Assembly (NCBI GenBank): GCA_958295665.1
Contig: OY282558.1
Coordinates: forward strand, 181,824,015-181,888,014
Source of the DNA: Tipula vernalis
Taxonomy: Eukaryota > Arthropoda > Insecta > Diptera > Tipulidae
Length of the DNA: 64,000 nucleotides
Reading direction: 5' to 3'
Made by a program: the position numbers and the translations under genes. The notes beneath the pieces were generated by a model. It saw only the letters and a list, made by a program, of their open reading frames with translations. It did no database searches and had not been told where the DNA came from. This document shows positions 33,177 through 44,240 of the stretch, piece by piece (the stretch's first letter is position 1; each line of letters begins with the position of its first letter).

Positions 33177-36090
33177 TATTTACCACATCACTATGTGATG
33201 AAAGAAAGTAGTTCCACTACTAAATTGAGAGTGGTATTTTATGGATCGTCAACTTCATCATCGAAGTTGTCTCTTAACGATTGCCTAAGGAAAGGTCCCA
33301 CTGTTCAACAGGATTTGTTGTCGATAATTTTGAGATTTAGAAAACATTTAGTTGCTTTTACAGCAGGCATTGCTAAAATGTACAGGCAAATTTTCATTGA
33401 CGAATCTCAACGCGATCTTCAGCGAATCTGGTGGAGAGACAATCCTTTGGACACAATACAATGTTTTAAATTATGCACAGTGGCATATGGTAATAAAAGT
33501 GCTCCTTATTTAGCAACACGTACACTGAATCAATTAGCGTCGGACGAACTTAAATCATTTCCCTTAGCTTCGACTGTTTTAAAGAACGATTTTTATGTGG
33601 ATGACGTTCTGACGGGGTCAAAATCAATTGACGATGCACTAAAATTAAAATCAGAATTACAAACGTTATTAAAAAGGGGTGGATTTGACTTACGGAAATT
33701 TTCTTCAAATGTTCCAAATATTTCTTCACCATCGGACTCGACATCGAATATTTCACTAGTCCTTGGTTTGTCTTGGAACACTTTGCACGATGAATTTGAG
33801 ATGAATTTTTCTAAATTCTCCTTAGATACAAGTTGCACAAAACGACAAATTTTGTCCGATATTTGCCAATTATTCAATCCATTGGGATTATGCGCTCCCA
33901 TGATTTTTATAGCTAAACTTCTAATGCAAACGATATGGACTCTTCAGGGTACAGATTGGGATGACACTATTACAAGCCAAGTATGTACGTGATCAATAGA
34001 TGACCTTCAAACGGCATTTAATTCAACTAAATCACATAACAATTCCACGATGTATTTTAGTGCCTCAACATCAGGTAATACAAATCCATGGATTTTCAGA
34101 CGCATCAGAGAAAGGGTACGGCTGTGTTCTTTATCTTCGAACCACAGACAGATGCAACCATCATGTAAGACTGATTTGTGCAAAATCTAGAGTTGCTCCT
34201 CTCAAAAAACAAACCATCCCTCGCCTAGAACTTTGTGCTGCACTACTGTTGGCGCAAACGTTGACTAAAGTAGTGGAAAGTTTGGATATGCGTTACGAGA
34301 ATATTTATCTTTGGTCAGACTCGGAGATACCGTTGCTTCAAATTAAGTCTGAGCCGTCAAAGTTTGCTACATTTGTGGCCAATCGAATAACCCAAATTCA
34401 AAAACAATCGTCAATGCACGATTGGTGCTATGTACCAACATTACAAAATCCCGCAGAGTTCGTATCGCGAGGATTAATGCCAAATGAGTTTCTCGCCGAA
34501 GACTTATGGTGGTCAGGTCGTCATTTCTTCGACAGGAAAAATCTAATTGGCCCAAAAATTCTAAACTTACAGTTGGTCAAGATTTGTTGAATTTAGATCT
34601 TCGGAAAAATCCATCAACTTCGGTGCATCATGCCACAGAGCCATTTAATTTATTTGACCGATATTCGTCATTTACGACACTTATTCGGGTTACCGCTTAC
34701 ATTATTCGATTTATAAACAAAAAGGTTAAAAGGCAATCCATCATTAATGGTGAGCTTTCTTCAGATAAACTTGACATTTCATTATGCTGCCTTATCAAAC
34801 TCGTACAAGCTGAATATTCTCATGATAGCAATTTAAAAACTTAAGTCCATTTATTGATGAGAAAGGACTACTTCGTGTTGGAGGACGCCTTATTAAGTCG
34901 AATTTAAACTATACCAATAAGCATCCAATTGTGTTACCAGGTAAACATAGTTTCTCGAGATTGTTAGTTTGAGCTGAGCACATTCGGCTGTCACATTGTG
35001 GTCCTCAAACATTATTGTATAGTTTGAAATCGCAATATTGGATCATAGGAGGCAGAAATTTGTGCAGGCAAGTTGTGAATAAATGTATTCCCTGTTTCAG
35101 GAATAAACCTAAGCTGTCAAATGAATAATGGGGTGTATCGAGTAACTCAGTCGAGACCATTTCCGATAGTTGGCATAGATTTTTGTGGTCCATTTTTCGC
35201 GAAACCGAAATTACGATCAACATCGATAACTAAGATATATGTCTGCTTGTTTATTTGTTTCGCTGTAAAGGCAACTCATTTAGAAATACATAGTTATGGA
35301 TTTGTCTACCCAATCTTTTTTGGCTGGCCTTCGCAGGTTTATTTCAAGACGTGACTGTTGTTCGAAAATCTATTCCGATAATGCCACCAATTTTATTGGA
35401 TGTCGATCTGAACTCAGAGAGTTGAGGAACCTATTCATATCAGAATCCTTTCAAAACGACACCAAGAAATTTTGCGCAAACAATCACATCGAATGGCTGA
35501 CTATTCCACCAAGATCTCCCCATTTTGGCGGATTATGGGAGTCCGTTATCAAGAATGCCAAATGGCATATGAAACGAGTAATCGGGTTGCGCTCAATGAC
35601 GCTTGAAGAATATCATACCTTAGTTTGTCAAATTGAAGTGTGCCTCAATTCAAGGCCTTTGACGGCTGTTTCCAACGATCTATCAGACTTTACTGCTTTG
35701 TCGCCTGGTCATTTTTTAATTGGTGCGCCGCTGTTAGCACTTCCCGAACCGCAACTGTTAGACTTGAATACCAATAGATTATCTCGATGCCAAATGATAC
35801 AAATTATGTTCCAAGATTTCTGGAAACGGTGGCACATCGAATATTTGAATGAACTGCAAAAACGCTACAAATGGCAACAACCTTCGAATAACAATTACAA
35901 AGTCGGCTCATTGGTTAAATTGCAAGACGATAACACACCACCCATTAACTGGGTAACCAGTAGAATAATTGAGACACATCCCGGTACTGATGGTCAAATT
36001 CGTGTAATTACAATAAAATCTTCAAAATCGGTATTCAAAAGATCTGTCACAAAAATCAGTATTCTTCCACTGGCTGGAATCAGAAACTAA
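33177..36090 (+). pseudogene. BEL/Pao retrotransposon pol: RT, RNase H, integrase
   Basis: The gag frame continues past the stop at 33174 into the RT. Motif A reads VAFTAGIAKMYRQI where the family has an aspartate (ADI), so a catalytic Asp is replaced by Gly; the second motif FYVDDVL is intact. A frame change near 33980 leads to the RNase H segment (GFSDASEKGYG, PRLELCAALLLAQTL, LWSDSE). Another change near 34580 restores the first frame. The integrase has its zinc-binding part (HIRLSHCG ... CIPCFRNKP), catalytic core (IVGIDFCGPF, IYSDNATNFIG, HFGGLWESVIKNAKWHM) and the BEL-type C-terminal extension (FWKRWHIEYLNELQKRYKW). Further stops lie near 34845, 34972 and 35127. The element is on the plus strand and about 5.2 kb of coding DNA is left. 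Confidence 0.87.
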
Positions 36091-36379
36091 AATGTAACTA
36101 AATTGTCTTTAAAATTACTTAGCTTTATTCCAAACTTAAATCATAACCAATATTAATATTAAGTTCGAATATATGCTGATTATAATAAAAATAATATTGT
36201 GGAATCATCTTGGAAACTTATTATAAAATTATTATTGTCTAGTAAATTGAATTTAAATAAATACAGCTGTATTAAACGTTAAAGGTGACTTCCTCTTTAG
36301 CACACCGTTCTCCATCTTCAATGAGTCCCACTGCGCCCAGTAACCTTTTAGCGTTGGAGAAGTCTCGAATATCTCGTGC
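36091..36379. other. AT-rich DNA after BEL/Pao pol
   Basis: This should hold the 3' LTR if it survived, but no copy of the 29641-30859 region is recognisable and no LTR-like TG...CA ends were found. It may have been deleted or displaced by the neighbouring fragments. Confidence 0.35.
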
Positions 36380-36775
36380 CATGCAGATTTCTGTCCTTTG
36401 CAGACCAAATACTTCACCGTTCCTGTGTTCGACGTTGAAAGTGTAGTTCTGCAGTCGTTCTATCAATCGCGCCGTCTGTACTTCTGGTTCTTTAAACTGC
36501 ATTAGCTATTTTAAAGCAGCGTTATCCGTTCGAATTAGAAATTGTTGTCCATACATGTATTTGTGGAAATGTTAAATGCATTCCGTAATGGCCAGTAATT
36601 CTCATCGAGTTACACAATAATTTCTTTCTGACCTGAATAGGATTCTGCTGAAGTAGCAAATTACTCGTTCTTCCGCTCCATATTGTTGAGACAAAACACC
36701 TCCTATTTCCACGTTGCTGGCATCCGTGTCCAAAATGAATCTTTGACCTGGCCCATGATACCTGGACGCGTCAAT
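36380..36775 (-). pseudogene. gypsy-type RT/RNase H fragment
   Basis: Minus-strand reading gives PGQRFILDTDASNVEIGGVL, then ERVICYFSRILFRSERNYC, ELLAITECI, HKYMYGQQFLIRTDNAALK and FKEPEVQTARLIERLQNYTF, the linker and RNase H of a Ty3/gypsy polymerase, with the catalytic TDAS aspartate kept. Three in-frame stops break it. It is not part of the nearly complete gypsy copy at 39752-45308, whose RNase H reads differently (VMVDASDTAIGAVV). It abuts a LINE RNase H at its upstream side. Confidence 0.75.
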
Positions 36776-36789
36776 ATAATTGTCACAAT

Positions 36790-37960
36790 ATTAACCTTAC
36801 TTGTTAAAGTAAGGCAATTTGTATTCTGCCGAGCGAATTCATCTGTCTTTTCATTCCCCACAACACTGAAATGCCCTGGCACCCATGTTAAGTGGATGTT
36901 AAAATGATCTGCCACCTCGTTAAGAGATGAGAGACAGCTCTGGGCTACCTTCGACGTAAGGAAATAATCTCATAGCGTTTCAATAGTGGCCTGACTGTTC
37001 GGAAAAATGCGAATATCCTTTACAGATACTACATTATATCTCAAACAATCCACGCCTCCATTATTGCAATTAATTCAGGCTGGAAAAAGTTGCAATAGCC
37101 GGGGAGACGATATGAGAGGGTTACATTTAGTTTCTCACAGAAAACAACACAACCTTTTCTATCATCCATTTGTGAACCATCCGTGAAGAAGTTCAAAACT
37201 GCAGGGTTCAACATCTCTTTACTAAGCCAGTCCTCTCTGGAGGGAATATCAGTACGAAACTTTTCCTCAAAAGATGGTAATGGAATCATGTAATCGGTGG
37301 TACCAGGTCCGTGAAGAAGTTCAAAACTTCTGGGTTCAACATCTCTTCACTAAGCCAGTCCTCTCTGGAGGGAATATCAGTACGAAACTGTTCCTCAAAA
37401 GATGGTAATGGAATCATGTAATCGGTGGTATCAGGGATGTATTTGTTACACCAAATGGATGAATATACTGTATTACTTCAAGCCCACATAGAAATTGATT
37501 TGAGCCTTATAGCTGTGCTCGCTGCCAATTGAACTCCCAGAATATCTAGGGGTACATACGAGATGAAAAAGAACCTCCAATAGTGGGTGTACTTCTGAGT
37601 GCACCACTAATAGACAAGGTGGAAGTTCTCTGAATTTTTATCAGCAACTTTTGGTTAGCCATACTGTTTAGGGCTGGCCACCAAACAATAACCCCATATA
37701 AAAGTATGGGCCTTATCACTGAGATACAGAGCCAGTGTACGATGTGCGGTTCAAGACCCAGCTTTTTTCCAATAGCGCTTTTACAGGAGTATAACGATAT
37801 AGTAGCTTTTTTTACCCTTTCTAAAATATTAGGCTTCCAACTAAGTCCAAAACAACACCCAGGTATTTCGCTTTATCATTAACGGTTTAGCTAATACCAT
37901 TTAAAGTAAGAGGATCATCAATACAAGCAGCTTGATTACAATGCACATCATGATAAATAA
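36790..37960 (-). pseudogene. LINE relic: RT thumb and RNase H
   Basis: On the minus strand: NDKAKYLGVVLD (about 37880), PILLYGVIVWWPALNSMANQ (about 37680), QRTSTLSISGALRSTPT, then an RNase H domain with NFFTDGSQM (catalytic Asp, about 37180), SYRLPGYCNFFQPELIAIMEA (about 37110) and LTWVPGHFSVVGNEKTDE (about 36870). This order is usual for RNase H-bearing LINEs such as the R1/I group. Frameshifts, stops and a tandem duplication break it. The next bases downstream belong to a gypsy fragment, so the LINE 3' end is missing. Confidence 0.75.
37180..37435. repeat. 128-bp tandem duplication
   Basis: TCCGTGAAGAAGTTCAAAAC starts at 37180 and again at 37308, and both copies run to ATCGGTGGTA(C/T)CAGG. 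Period is 128 bases; only a handful of substitutions separate the copies (for example 'ctgcaggg' versus 'cttctggg'). It lies inside the LINE relic, just before its RNase H, and changes the reading frame because 128 is not a multiple of three. Confidence 0.85.
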
Positions 37961-38010
37961 TGATCGGAGCTACAAAAGTAGCGTCCAATTAGAATACATG
38001 TATTTCCATA

Positions 38011-38529
38011 AAGTACTTTTCATACCAGGCGCCTCGCCTCGAAATATTTAGTTACCACAAATGCGAAGCTGAGACTGGTGGCCTTTCATACTGGTGGCGT
38101 TGGCTTTGCACATTCGGTTGCTATCAAATATTTTATTTAGGTTTATTTTACACGTGAATTATAGCAAGAATTGAGATATTCTAAATTTGTAATGTACAGA
38201 TTAGCTAGATTTTTTTGTAACTATGAAATATTTGTTCAAAAAATGTGATTTGTAGGTTATGTTGAGAAAGCACTGCGCTTTGTACTACTTTGAAATCTCG
38301 CAGTCGAGTGTGGAACGCATTGCCTTGGCTTTGTAGATAACTTCATTGTAATATATTTTTTTTTTTTAAATTATCACTTCAAAATAAATTATTTTTCAAC
38401 AAATTGAATTTATTACTATAAAATTAAACGGTGTCAATCGAATAAAACTAATTTACATAGTTAAAAAACGAAATAAAAAACTTTTATTTACGAAGCTCAA
38501 AGCCGAGGCGCCTGGTATGAAAAGTACTT
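38011..38529. mobile_element. inverted-repeat element, about 519 bp
   Basis: AAGTACTTTTCATACCAGGC at the left end continues to GCCTCG and is matched by the exact complement at the right end, about 27 bases per arm. The interior is AT-rich without a transposase frame. The bases outside are not an obvious duplication. Superfamily unknown. Confidence 0.65.
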
Positions 38530-39751
38530 AAGAGCGAACAGATAGAGCGGCGTCAAACTAGCAAAGTCTAATTTTTTGAGCCGATGAAATGACATTTATA
38601 TTTATTGTTTTTGGTTTTAAAGTAAATGATTGGAAAACTCTAATTTTACCTGAATTTTACATCCAAATGGGCTTATGAGAAAGACAAGAAAAAAAATCTA
38701 AATTTGAACTTAAATTTGTTCGTAATGTCATTAAACAAATAGTTTTTTATGAAAATATTTTGTCGTAAAAACCCAAACATCATTTTTCATATAAATAACC
38801 CACTAAACAAAGCGATTCGTTTCCGATACGAAAATGATGTTTGTTGTTCATACAAAATATCGTTTACGAATCGTTTTTGCGATTCGAAATCGATATGTTT
38901 ACGAATCCAACGTTCCATGAAAATTAGAATTTTTTACGTAACGTAAATAGAAAGATTTTTACGATACGTTTACGACGCTTACTTTTCATATCGTAAGCAA
39001 ATCTAATTATGCGATTTGTTTACGTATCGTATTTTTCGTGTTGGTTACGATAGTATTTATTTTGGATTAGTAAAAATAAGCCAGTTTTATAATACGATCA
39101 ATTTTTTTTTTATTTATTTGAAGTATTAAAATAATTATTACATTATATATAATACATAAAATTTACTTTTTTATATGATGGTTTAATTGTATCGGGTTTC
39201 ATAATACTTCGCTCTTCAATTCAATCGGCAATAGTAAAATTTGCTCACATCTTAAAAAATAAACAATTAGTACAAGGATTAAATTAATAAACAAAAATGG
39301 TTTAAACAAATTGGAAAAGAAATATACGTATACATAATTACTTTGTGAAACTTACAACACCAAATATTTCCTAATGATTTTAGTTTCTTTTTACACAAAT
39401 ATCGCCGTCCGCTTTTGTTTTAGGCTAAACTTGAATTGAAATGGCGAGTAAGAGAACGCGCACTATACAATTTTTATTTTCATAGTTTCTCGAGAACGTG
39501 TTCGAGTACGTTTATGCTAAGCAGAGCACGAGTACGTTTATGCTCACCATCGAGTCATTTTTTAGTTAACTTTGAATCATCTTGTAGTTATCTTTTTTAG
39601 CGTTTATACTGCAGAGTCAAATCGTAGTCGAGTCGAAACTAGCTTGAAACTGAGTCAGAAGCGTAAAAAAAAAATCATTTACTATCGTATGTTCATAAGT
39701 TTTTCTTGTATTATTTTCTGAGTTTTATTGACGATTGGAGCATCAGAGATT

Positions 39752-40244
39752 TGGGGGTATGAAACTGTCCTCCCAATTATATTTTAGGTTAACGTACTCC
39801 GGCTTGATACCAATCAGCACCCGCCAATGCTTCCGCGAAACACAAAACTTTTGAATTAAAGTATTATTTGTATTTACTTTATTTAATAAATATTTTTTGT
39901 TATATACAGAAATACGATGCGTAGAATACGATCGTGTCCACACTGTCAACTATTTTTAAATTAATAAACTTGATATTAATTGAAATACAATTTTTTACAA
40001 AAGAACTAAACTCAAAATGGCGTCGCCAAACGAAACGTGTCGTGTAAATTTTAGATTAATTTTTTGTAGTTCTTTTTCCTTCTACTACTTTATATCGACT
40101 GGGTGATCGACTTTTTTTTTTTTTTATTCGTATGCCGGGTGACGACGAAACTTTAATGGGCTGCGCACCGCAAATATGACAGCTGCTGCCAATCGTGTTA
40201 AACACTGGCACTATTACTGTTGACTACTTCATTGCGTCGCCACA
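39752..40244 (-). repeat. gypsy 3' LTR
   Basis: 493 bp, identical in limits to the 5' LTR. It differs from it at three bases that I can see (in the 'cgatgcgt', 'cacactgt' and T-rich tract positions). The open frame inside it (39743-39949) is not a gene. Confidence 0.93.
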
Positions 40245-40258
40245 TTACCCCCTTCCTA
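40245..40258 (-). promoter_or_regulatory. polypurine tract of the gypsy element
   Basis: In element orientation the bases CTAGGAAGGGGGTAA stand directly before the 3' LTR. A purine run in this place primes plus-strand DNA synthesis in LTR retrotransposons. Confidence 0.75.
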
Positions 40259-40274
40259 GTGAGCGAAGTGAACG

Positions 40275-40796
40275 CTACTCCAGGAACTTAGCTGGGCGTC
40301 TTGACTGCCGTCCTGATCTTGTTTGGTTATGGACCGGCTGTGCTGGCGATTCCATTGGATTGCTAAATGTCACTTTTTTCGTGACCGTTTGTTGCTGTCC
40401 TATTTCCTGTGACGTATCCACTGTTTGTGGTACTGGCTTTGCATTGATCTCGTGAGGCTCCTCCCGTATTATGAAACATGGCTTCAACCTGTTAATTGAG
40501 ATGTTTACAGTCCTCTCCTTAATTTTGACTGTAAAATATTTGTCACTACGCCGAATAATTTGATATGGCCCTTCGTACGGCCGCTGCAATGCTGCCCTTA
40601 GCGCATCGGTTCTAACAAAAACGTGAGTGCAATCCTTCAAATCTTTGAAAATGAACGTGCTATCTTTGACGTGCCTAGAAGCTGGAGTGGGTTGGACGCT
40701 ATTGAAATGCCTTCGTAACCCAATTATAAACTCTGATGGTGTTATGTTCGATTTGCTTGTTTCGAAAAAATCACCTGGTAACCTCAAACTCTCCAT
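40275..40796 (-). CDS. gypsy pol 3' end (integrase C-terminal part), separated by frameshift
   Basis: 173 residues. It begins MESLRLPGDFFETSKS, the sequence that in related elements directly continues the integrase frame of the larger pol. It then has HVKDSTFIFKDLKDCTHVFV and ALQRPYEGPYQIIRR, the C-terminal DNA-binding part of CsRn1-like integrases. The two frames overlap by 26 bases, and the break at about 40793-40798 lies in a GA-rich run, consistent with loss of two bases. I cannot exclude a sequencing error. The first ATG is not a natural start. Confidence 0.8.
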   Translation of the reverse strand: MESLRLPGDFFETSKSNITPSEFIIGLRRHFNSVQPTPASRHVKDSTFIFKDLKDCTHVFVRTDALRAALQRPYEGPYQIIRRSDKYFTVKIKERTVNISINRLKPCFIIREEPHEINAKPVPQTVDTSQEIGQQQTVTKKVTFSNPMESPAQPVHNQTRSGRQSRRPAKFLE

Positions 40797-43410
40797 ATAC
40801 CAGTTCTGCTGCAGAGGTTCTCAACTCGACTTTATACGCTGTTCGTAACCCTAATACTATTAACGGAAGTGTCTTGGTCCATTGTGCGTTACCTTGACAC
40901 ATGATTGCAGCCTTCAGCGTCCGATGTAATCTCTCGATCATCCCGTTGCATGCGGGGTTATAAGCGGTAGTTCGCTTGTGTTTGAACCCAAGTACCTTAG
41001 CCAGCTCCGTAAACAGTAATGACTCGAACTGGGAGCCTTGATCCGATGTAATGCTAACCGGGATGCCGAAACGACAAATCCATTCCTTGATTATCGCGTT
41101 TGCTACCGTGTCAGCTTTTATATCCGCTACAGGTATAATCTCGGGCCAACGCGTATACCTATCAATTAGTGTAATGCAGTACCTGTTGCCTTCTGATGGT
41201 GGAAGAGGACCAATGATGTCCAAGTGGATTTCATCAAATCGTTTGCTTGCATTAGCGTACACTCCTATTGGCGATTTGACGTGTCTAGATACTTTTGATC
41301 TTTGACAAGCGACACATGCTTTTGCCATTGCATTAACATCTTTGTTCATTCCTGGCCACACGTATTTCTTTGCTACCATTTTCGTAGTTGTGCGGATTCC
41401 TGGGTGAGATAAGTTATGCACGCTGTCGAAAATTCCTCGGCGAAACTGCTCTGGAATGTATGGTCTCGGTGTACCAGTAGAAACGTCGCAAAAAATCTCA
41501 GTGTCCAGCCCCAATACGAATAATTTTTGTAACTTCAGGGATTTATTTGATTTGATAAGTTCAGCCAACATAGGATCGGATTCTTGCTCTTTTGCTATTA
41601 GCCTGTAATTGATGGCACTGCCTAAAGTTAACTCCTCTATTCTCGACAAGGCGTCAGCTACCGTATTGTCTCTACCCGCGATATGTCGTATATCCGATGT
41701 GTATTGAGAAATAAAGTCCAAGTGACGACGTTGTCTGGGGGATGCTTTGTCCAAGTTTTGTTGTAAAGCATACACCAATGGTTTGTGATCTGTGAACAGA
41801 ATGAATGAACGCCCCTCAAGTATATGTTTGAAATGTTTGACGGCGCTGTAGGCCGCCAAGAGCTCTCGATCATAAGCGCTATACTTACGCTGTGTGTCAT
41901 TTAATTTAACTGAAAAAAATCCAAGTGGCGTCCAGACATCCGCTAAACGCTGTTGTACTACAGCCCCGATTGCTGTGTCTGACGCGTCGACCATAACTGA
42001 TAATTCCGCTTCCGAGGAAGGGTGCGCCAACATTACTGCGTCTCTTAACTTTGTTTTGCTAAGCTCAAACGCGTTTTCGCTTTCACTTGTCCATTCTACT
42101 TTCCTCTTGTCGTTCTTTTTGCTTCCTTTTAAGAACTCGTTGAGTACTGCTTGATCGTGCGCTGCGTTCGGGATAAATTTCCTGTAGAAATTGAGCATGC
42201 CCAAAAATCTGCGCAAACCGCTTATTGTCTCGGGTTTCGGAAAGTTTAATATAACTTCCACCTTTGACGATGAGGGTTTTATACCATCGCTCGAGATCTC
42301 GTGACCTAGGAACGTGACTTCTGGTTGACCGAAAACGCATTTACTCACGTTTATGACTAAACCTGCTTCTTTTAATCGCTCAAATACGATTTTAAGGTGC
42401 AGCAAATGTTCCTCCATCGACTGCGACGCCACCAGCAAATCATCAATATACGGAAAACAAAAATTCAGATTGCGCATTACTGCGTGGATGCATCTCTGGA
42501 ACGTTTGTGCAGCGTTTCTCAGGCCGAACGTCATTCTGGTGAATTCATATAACCCGAAAGGTGTGCAAATGGCCGTCTTCGGAATATCCTGCTCTTCCAC
42601 TGGAATCTGATGGTATGCCTTAATGAGGTCTATAGTAGAAAATACTTTGCAATTGTGTAACTGGCAAGAAAAATCCGTCAAAAATGGAATAGGATATCTG
42701 TCCGGCTTGGTTTGTGCGTTTAGCGTACGGTAATCGCCGCACGGCCGCCATGAGCCATATTTTTTCCTAACCAACTGTAATGGGCTCGACCACTCTGAGT
42801 CCGAAGGACGACATATGCCCTGACTTAACATAATGTCGAATTCCTTTTTTGCCATTTCGAGCTTTTCAGGCGACAGGCGTCTCACCTTTGCCGCGCAAGG
42901 CTGACCGGTTGTTGCGATGACATGTGATACTTTAACCCTTCTTCCATCACAATTTAATTTGTCCACGGTTATCTCTTTATAACTTTCCAATAACCTAAAA
43001 ATGTCTGAATTTAATGATTCAGATGAAATTGTTCTTAGTTCCGATGATGGTCCTGTAATGATTCTCGAAGAACGCACATAGATCGATGAGAGTGGATCGA
43101 TTATTTTTTTATTTTTGATGTCTACCAGCAACCCGTAGTGTTTTAGGAAATCTGCCCCGATAATAGGTCTGTCCACGTCTGCTATCAAGAACTTCCATAT
43201 GAATTCCCTACGAAGGTCCAAATTCAACTTGATGACTTTACTGCCGAAAGTGTTTATTTGTGTGGAATTTGCAGCGAACAACTTAACATCGCATTTGGCA
43301 TTTCGTTCGTGAATATTTGGTGGCAACACTGACACATCTGCTCCTGTATCTACCAGGAATAGCTTTTTACTGACTAAATCTATTATTAAAAGACGACATT
43401 TATTGCGGCC
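40771..43410 (-). CDS. gypsy pol: protease, reverse transcriptase, RNase H, integrase
   Basis: The frame is open from at least 43410. The protease active site reads LFLVDTGADVSVLPP, just upstream of the first start-like codon at 43335. RT: FSTIDLIKAYHQIPV, FTRMTFGLRNAAQTFQR and the catalytic FPYIDDLLV. RNase H: VMVDASDTAIGAVVQQ and FILFTDHKPLVYAL. Integrase: HHCC zinc finger (HNLSHPGIRTT ... CVACQRSK), then the core with DEIHLDIIGPL, TSDQGSQFES and NGMIERLHRT, the D,D-35-E triad. It lies in the -1 frame relative to gag and overlaps its end, so programmed -1 frameshifting is the likely expression mode; a slippery site was not proven. The frame ends at 40771 soon after ELVYGEF, about 170 residues early. 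Confidence 0.92.
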   Translation of the reverse strand, partial: GRNKCRLLIIDLVSKKLFLVDTGADVSVLPPNIHERNAKCDVKLFAANSTQINTFGSKVIKLNLDLRREFIWKFLIADVDRPIIGADFLKHYGLLVDIKNKKIIDPLSSIYVRSSRIITGPSSELRTISSESLNSDIFRLLESYKEITVDKLNCDGRRVKVSHVIATTGQPCAAKVRRLSPEKLEMAKKEFDIMLSQGICRPSDSEWSSPLQLVRKKYGSWRPCGDYRTLNAQTKPDRYPIPFLTDFSCQLHNCKVFSTIDLIKAYHQIPVEEQDIPKTAICTPFGLYEFTRMTFGLRNAAQTFQRCIHAVMRNLNFCFPYIDDLLVASQSMEEHLLHLKIVFERLKEAGLVINVSKCVFGQPEVTFLGHEISSDGIKPSSSKVEVILNFPKPETISGLRRFLGMLNFYRKFIPNAAHDQAVLNEFLKGSKKNDKRKVEWTSESENAFELSKTKLRDAVMLAHPSSEAELSVMVDASDTAIGAVVQQRLADVWTPLGFFSVKLNDTQRKYSAYDRELLAAYSAVKHFKHILEGRSFILFTDHKPLVYALQQNLDKASPRQRRHLDFISQYTSDIRHIAGRDNTVADALSRIEELTLGSAINYRLIAKEQESDPMLAELIKSNKSLKLQKLFVLGLDTEIFCDVSTGTPRPYIPEQFRRGIFDSVHNLSHPGIRTTTKMVAKKYVWPGMNKDVNAMAKACVACQRSKVSRHVKSPIGVYANASKRFDEIHLDIIGPLPPSEGNRYCITLIDRYTRWPEIIPVADIKADTVANAIIKEWICRFGIPVSITSDQGSQFESLLFTELAKVLGFKHKRTTAYNPACNGMIERLHRTLKAAIMCQGNAQWTKTLPLIVLGLRTAYKVELRTSAAELVYGEFEVTR

Positions 43411-44240
43411 AACGTCGCCATCAACGACGCGCCTTTTAGTTTTTTTGCAGCATCACTTGTGCTGCTTCCCGACTTGAAATTGCATGGCGTCATGCATCTG
43501 CGAGCTTTGTCACCGAATCTGTAATGATATCGGCACAAAGGAAACCGGCGAACTTCGCTATCACTACGTTTACGCACGGATCTGTCTCTTTGTCGATAAT
43601 GGTTGGACTGGTTTGGTGATCTACTCCTACTATGTGTCAGGCTATTTACCATTTTCGTCAAGGCATCAATTTGCTTTGCTAACTTGTCCATTGAATGAGG
43701 ACTATCGTAACTGACCGCGCACACTTCAGTCACCCTTTGGACTTCTAAAATTCTATCCGCCGTGGCTGCTAATTTGTCGATGTTGCTCTCTTCTAAGCTT
43801 GTTAGGACTGTTTGTGCCTGGGAAGGTAATCGTTGTAGCCAGAGATTTAACAATACCGAGTCCTGTATCTGCGTTCCTGCGAGGCCTTGCATTTCCCGAA
43901 GCAAGTCGGATGGCTTTCTGTCGCCTAACTGTAGCCCCTTCAATAATCTATCCAGCTTAATTTTTGCCGAATCGCTCAAACGTTCGATAATCGTTTTTTT
44001 GAGATCATCGTATTTTGATTTCTCAGGAGGTTTTAATATTTTCTCCCTAACGCACTTCACTGTCTCACTATCCAACGCCGCTATTAAATAACCGTATTTG
44101 GTTTGATCCGCAGTTATACCCGAAATGTTAAACTGGGCTTCCAGTTGATGGAACCAAATTTCTGAATCGTCCCTATTGAACTGTGGTGCTTTCACGGACA
44201 CCTTAAACGCAGACTTGATCGCCGTTTCGTCGTCGGACAT
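43386..44240 (-). CDS. gypsy gag
   Basis: 284 residues, intact. Residues 1-170 form the capsid-like region (VSVKAPQFNRDDSEIWFHQL, then ADQTKYGYLIAAL, ERLSDSAKIKLDRLLKGLQL and PSDLLREMQGLAG). Near residue 240 is CRYHYRFGDKARRCMTPC, a Cys-x2-His / His-x-x-Phe / Cys-x3-Cys variant finger found in CsRn1-like Gag proteins instead of a classic CCHC. Gag assembles the virus-like particle and packages RNA. It starts at an ATG 575 bases inside the 5' LTR and overlaps pol at its end. Confidence 0.88.
   Translation of the reverse strand: MSDDETAIKSAFKVSVKAPQFNRDDSEIWFHQLEAQFNISGITADQTKYGYLIAALDSETVKCVREKILKPPEKSKYDDLKKTIIERLSDSAKIKLDRLLKGLQLGDRKPSDLLREMQGLAGTQIQDSVLLNLWLQRLPSQAQTVLTSLEESNIDKLAATADRILEVQRVTEVCAVSYDSPHSMDKLAKQIDALTKMVNSLTHSRSRSPNQSNHYRQRDRSVRKRSDSEVRRFPLCRYHYRFGDKARRCMTPCNFKSGSSTSDAAKKLKGASLMATLAAINVVF

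Noticed and set aside
33593..33901. Minus-strand frames inside BEL/Pao pol
   Set aside because: Antisense shadows of the RT region.
39743..39949. Open frame in the LTR as a gene
   Set aside because: It spans the LTR boundary and recurs in the other LTR; a by-product.
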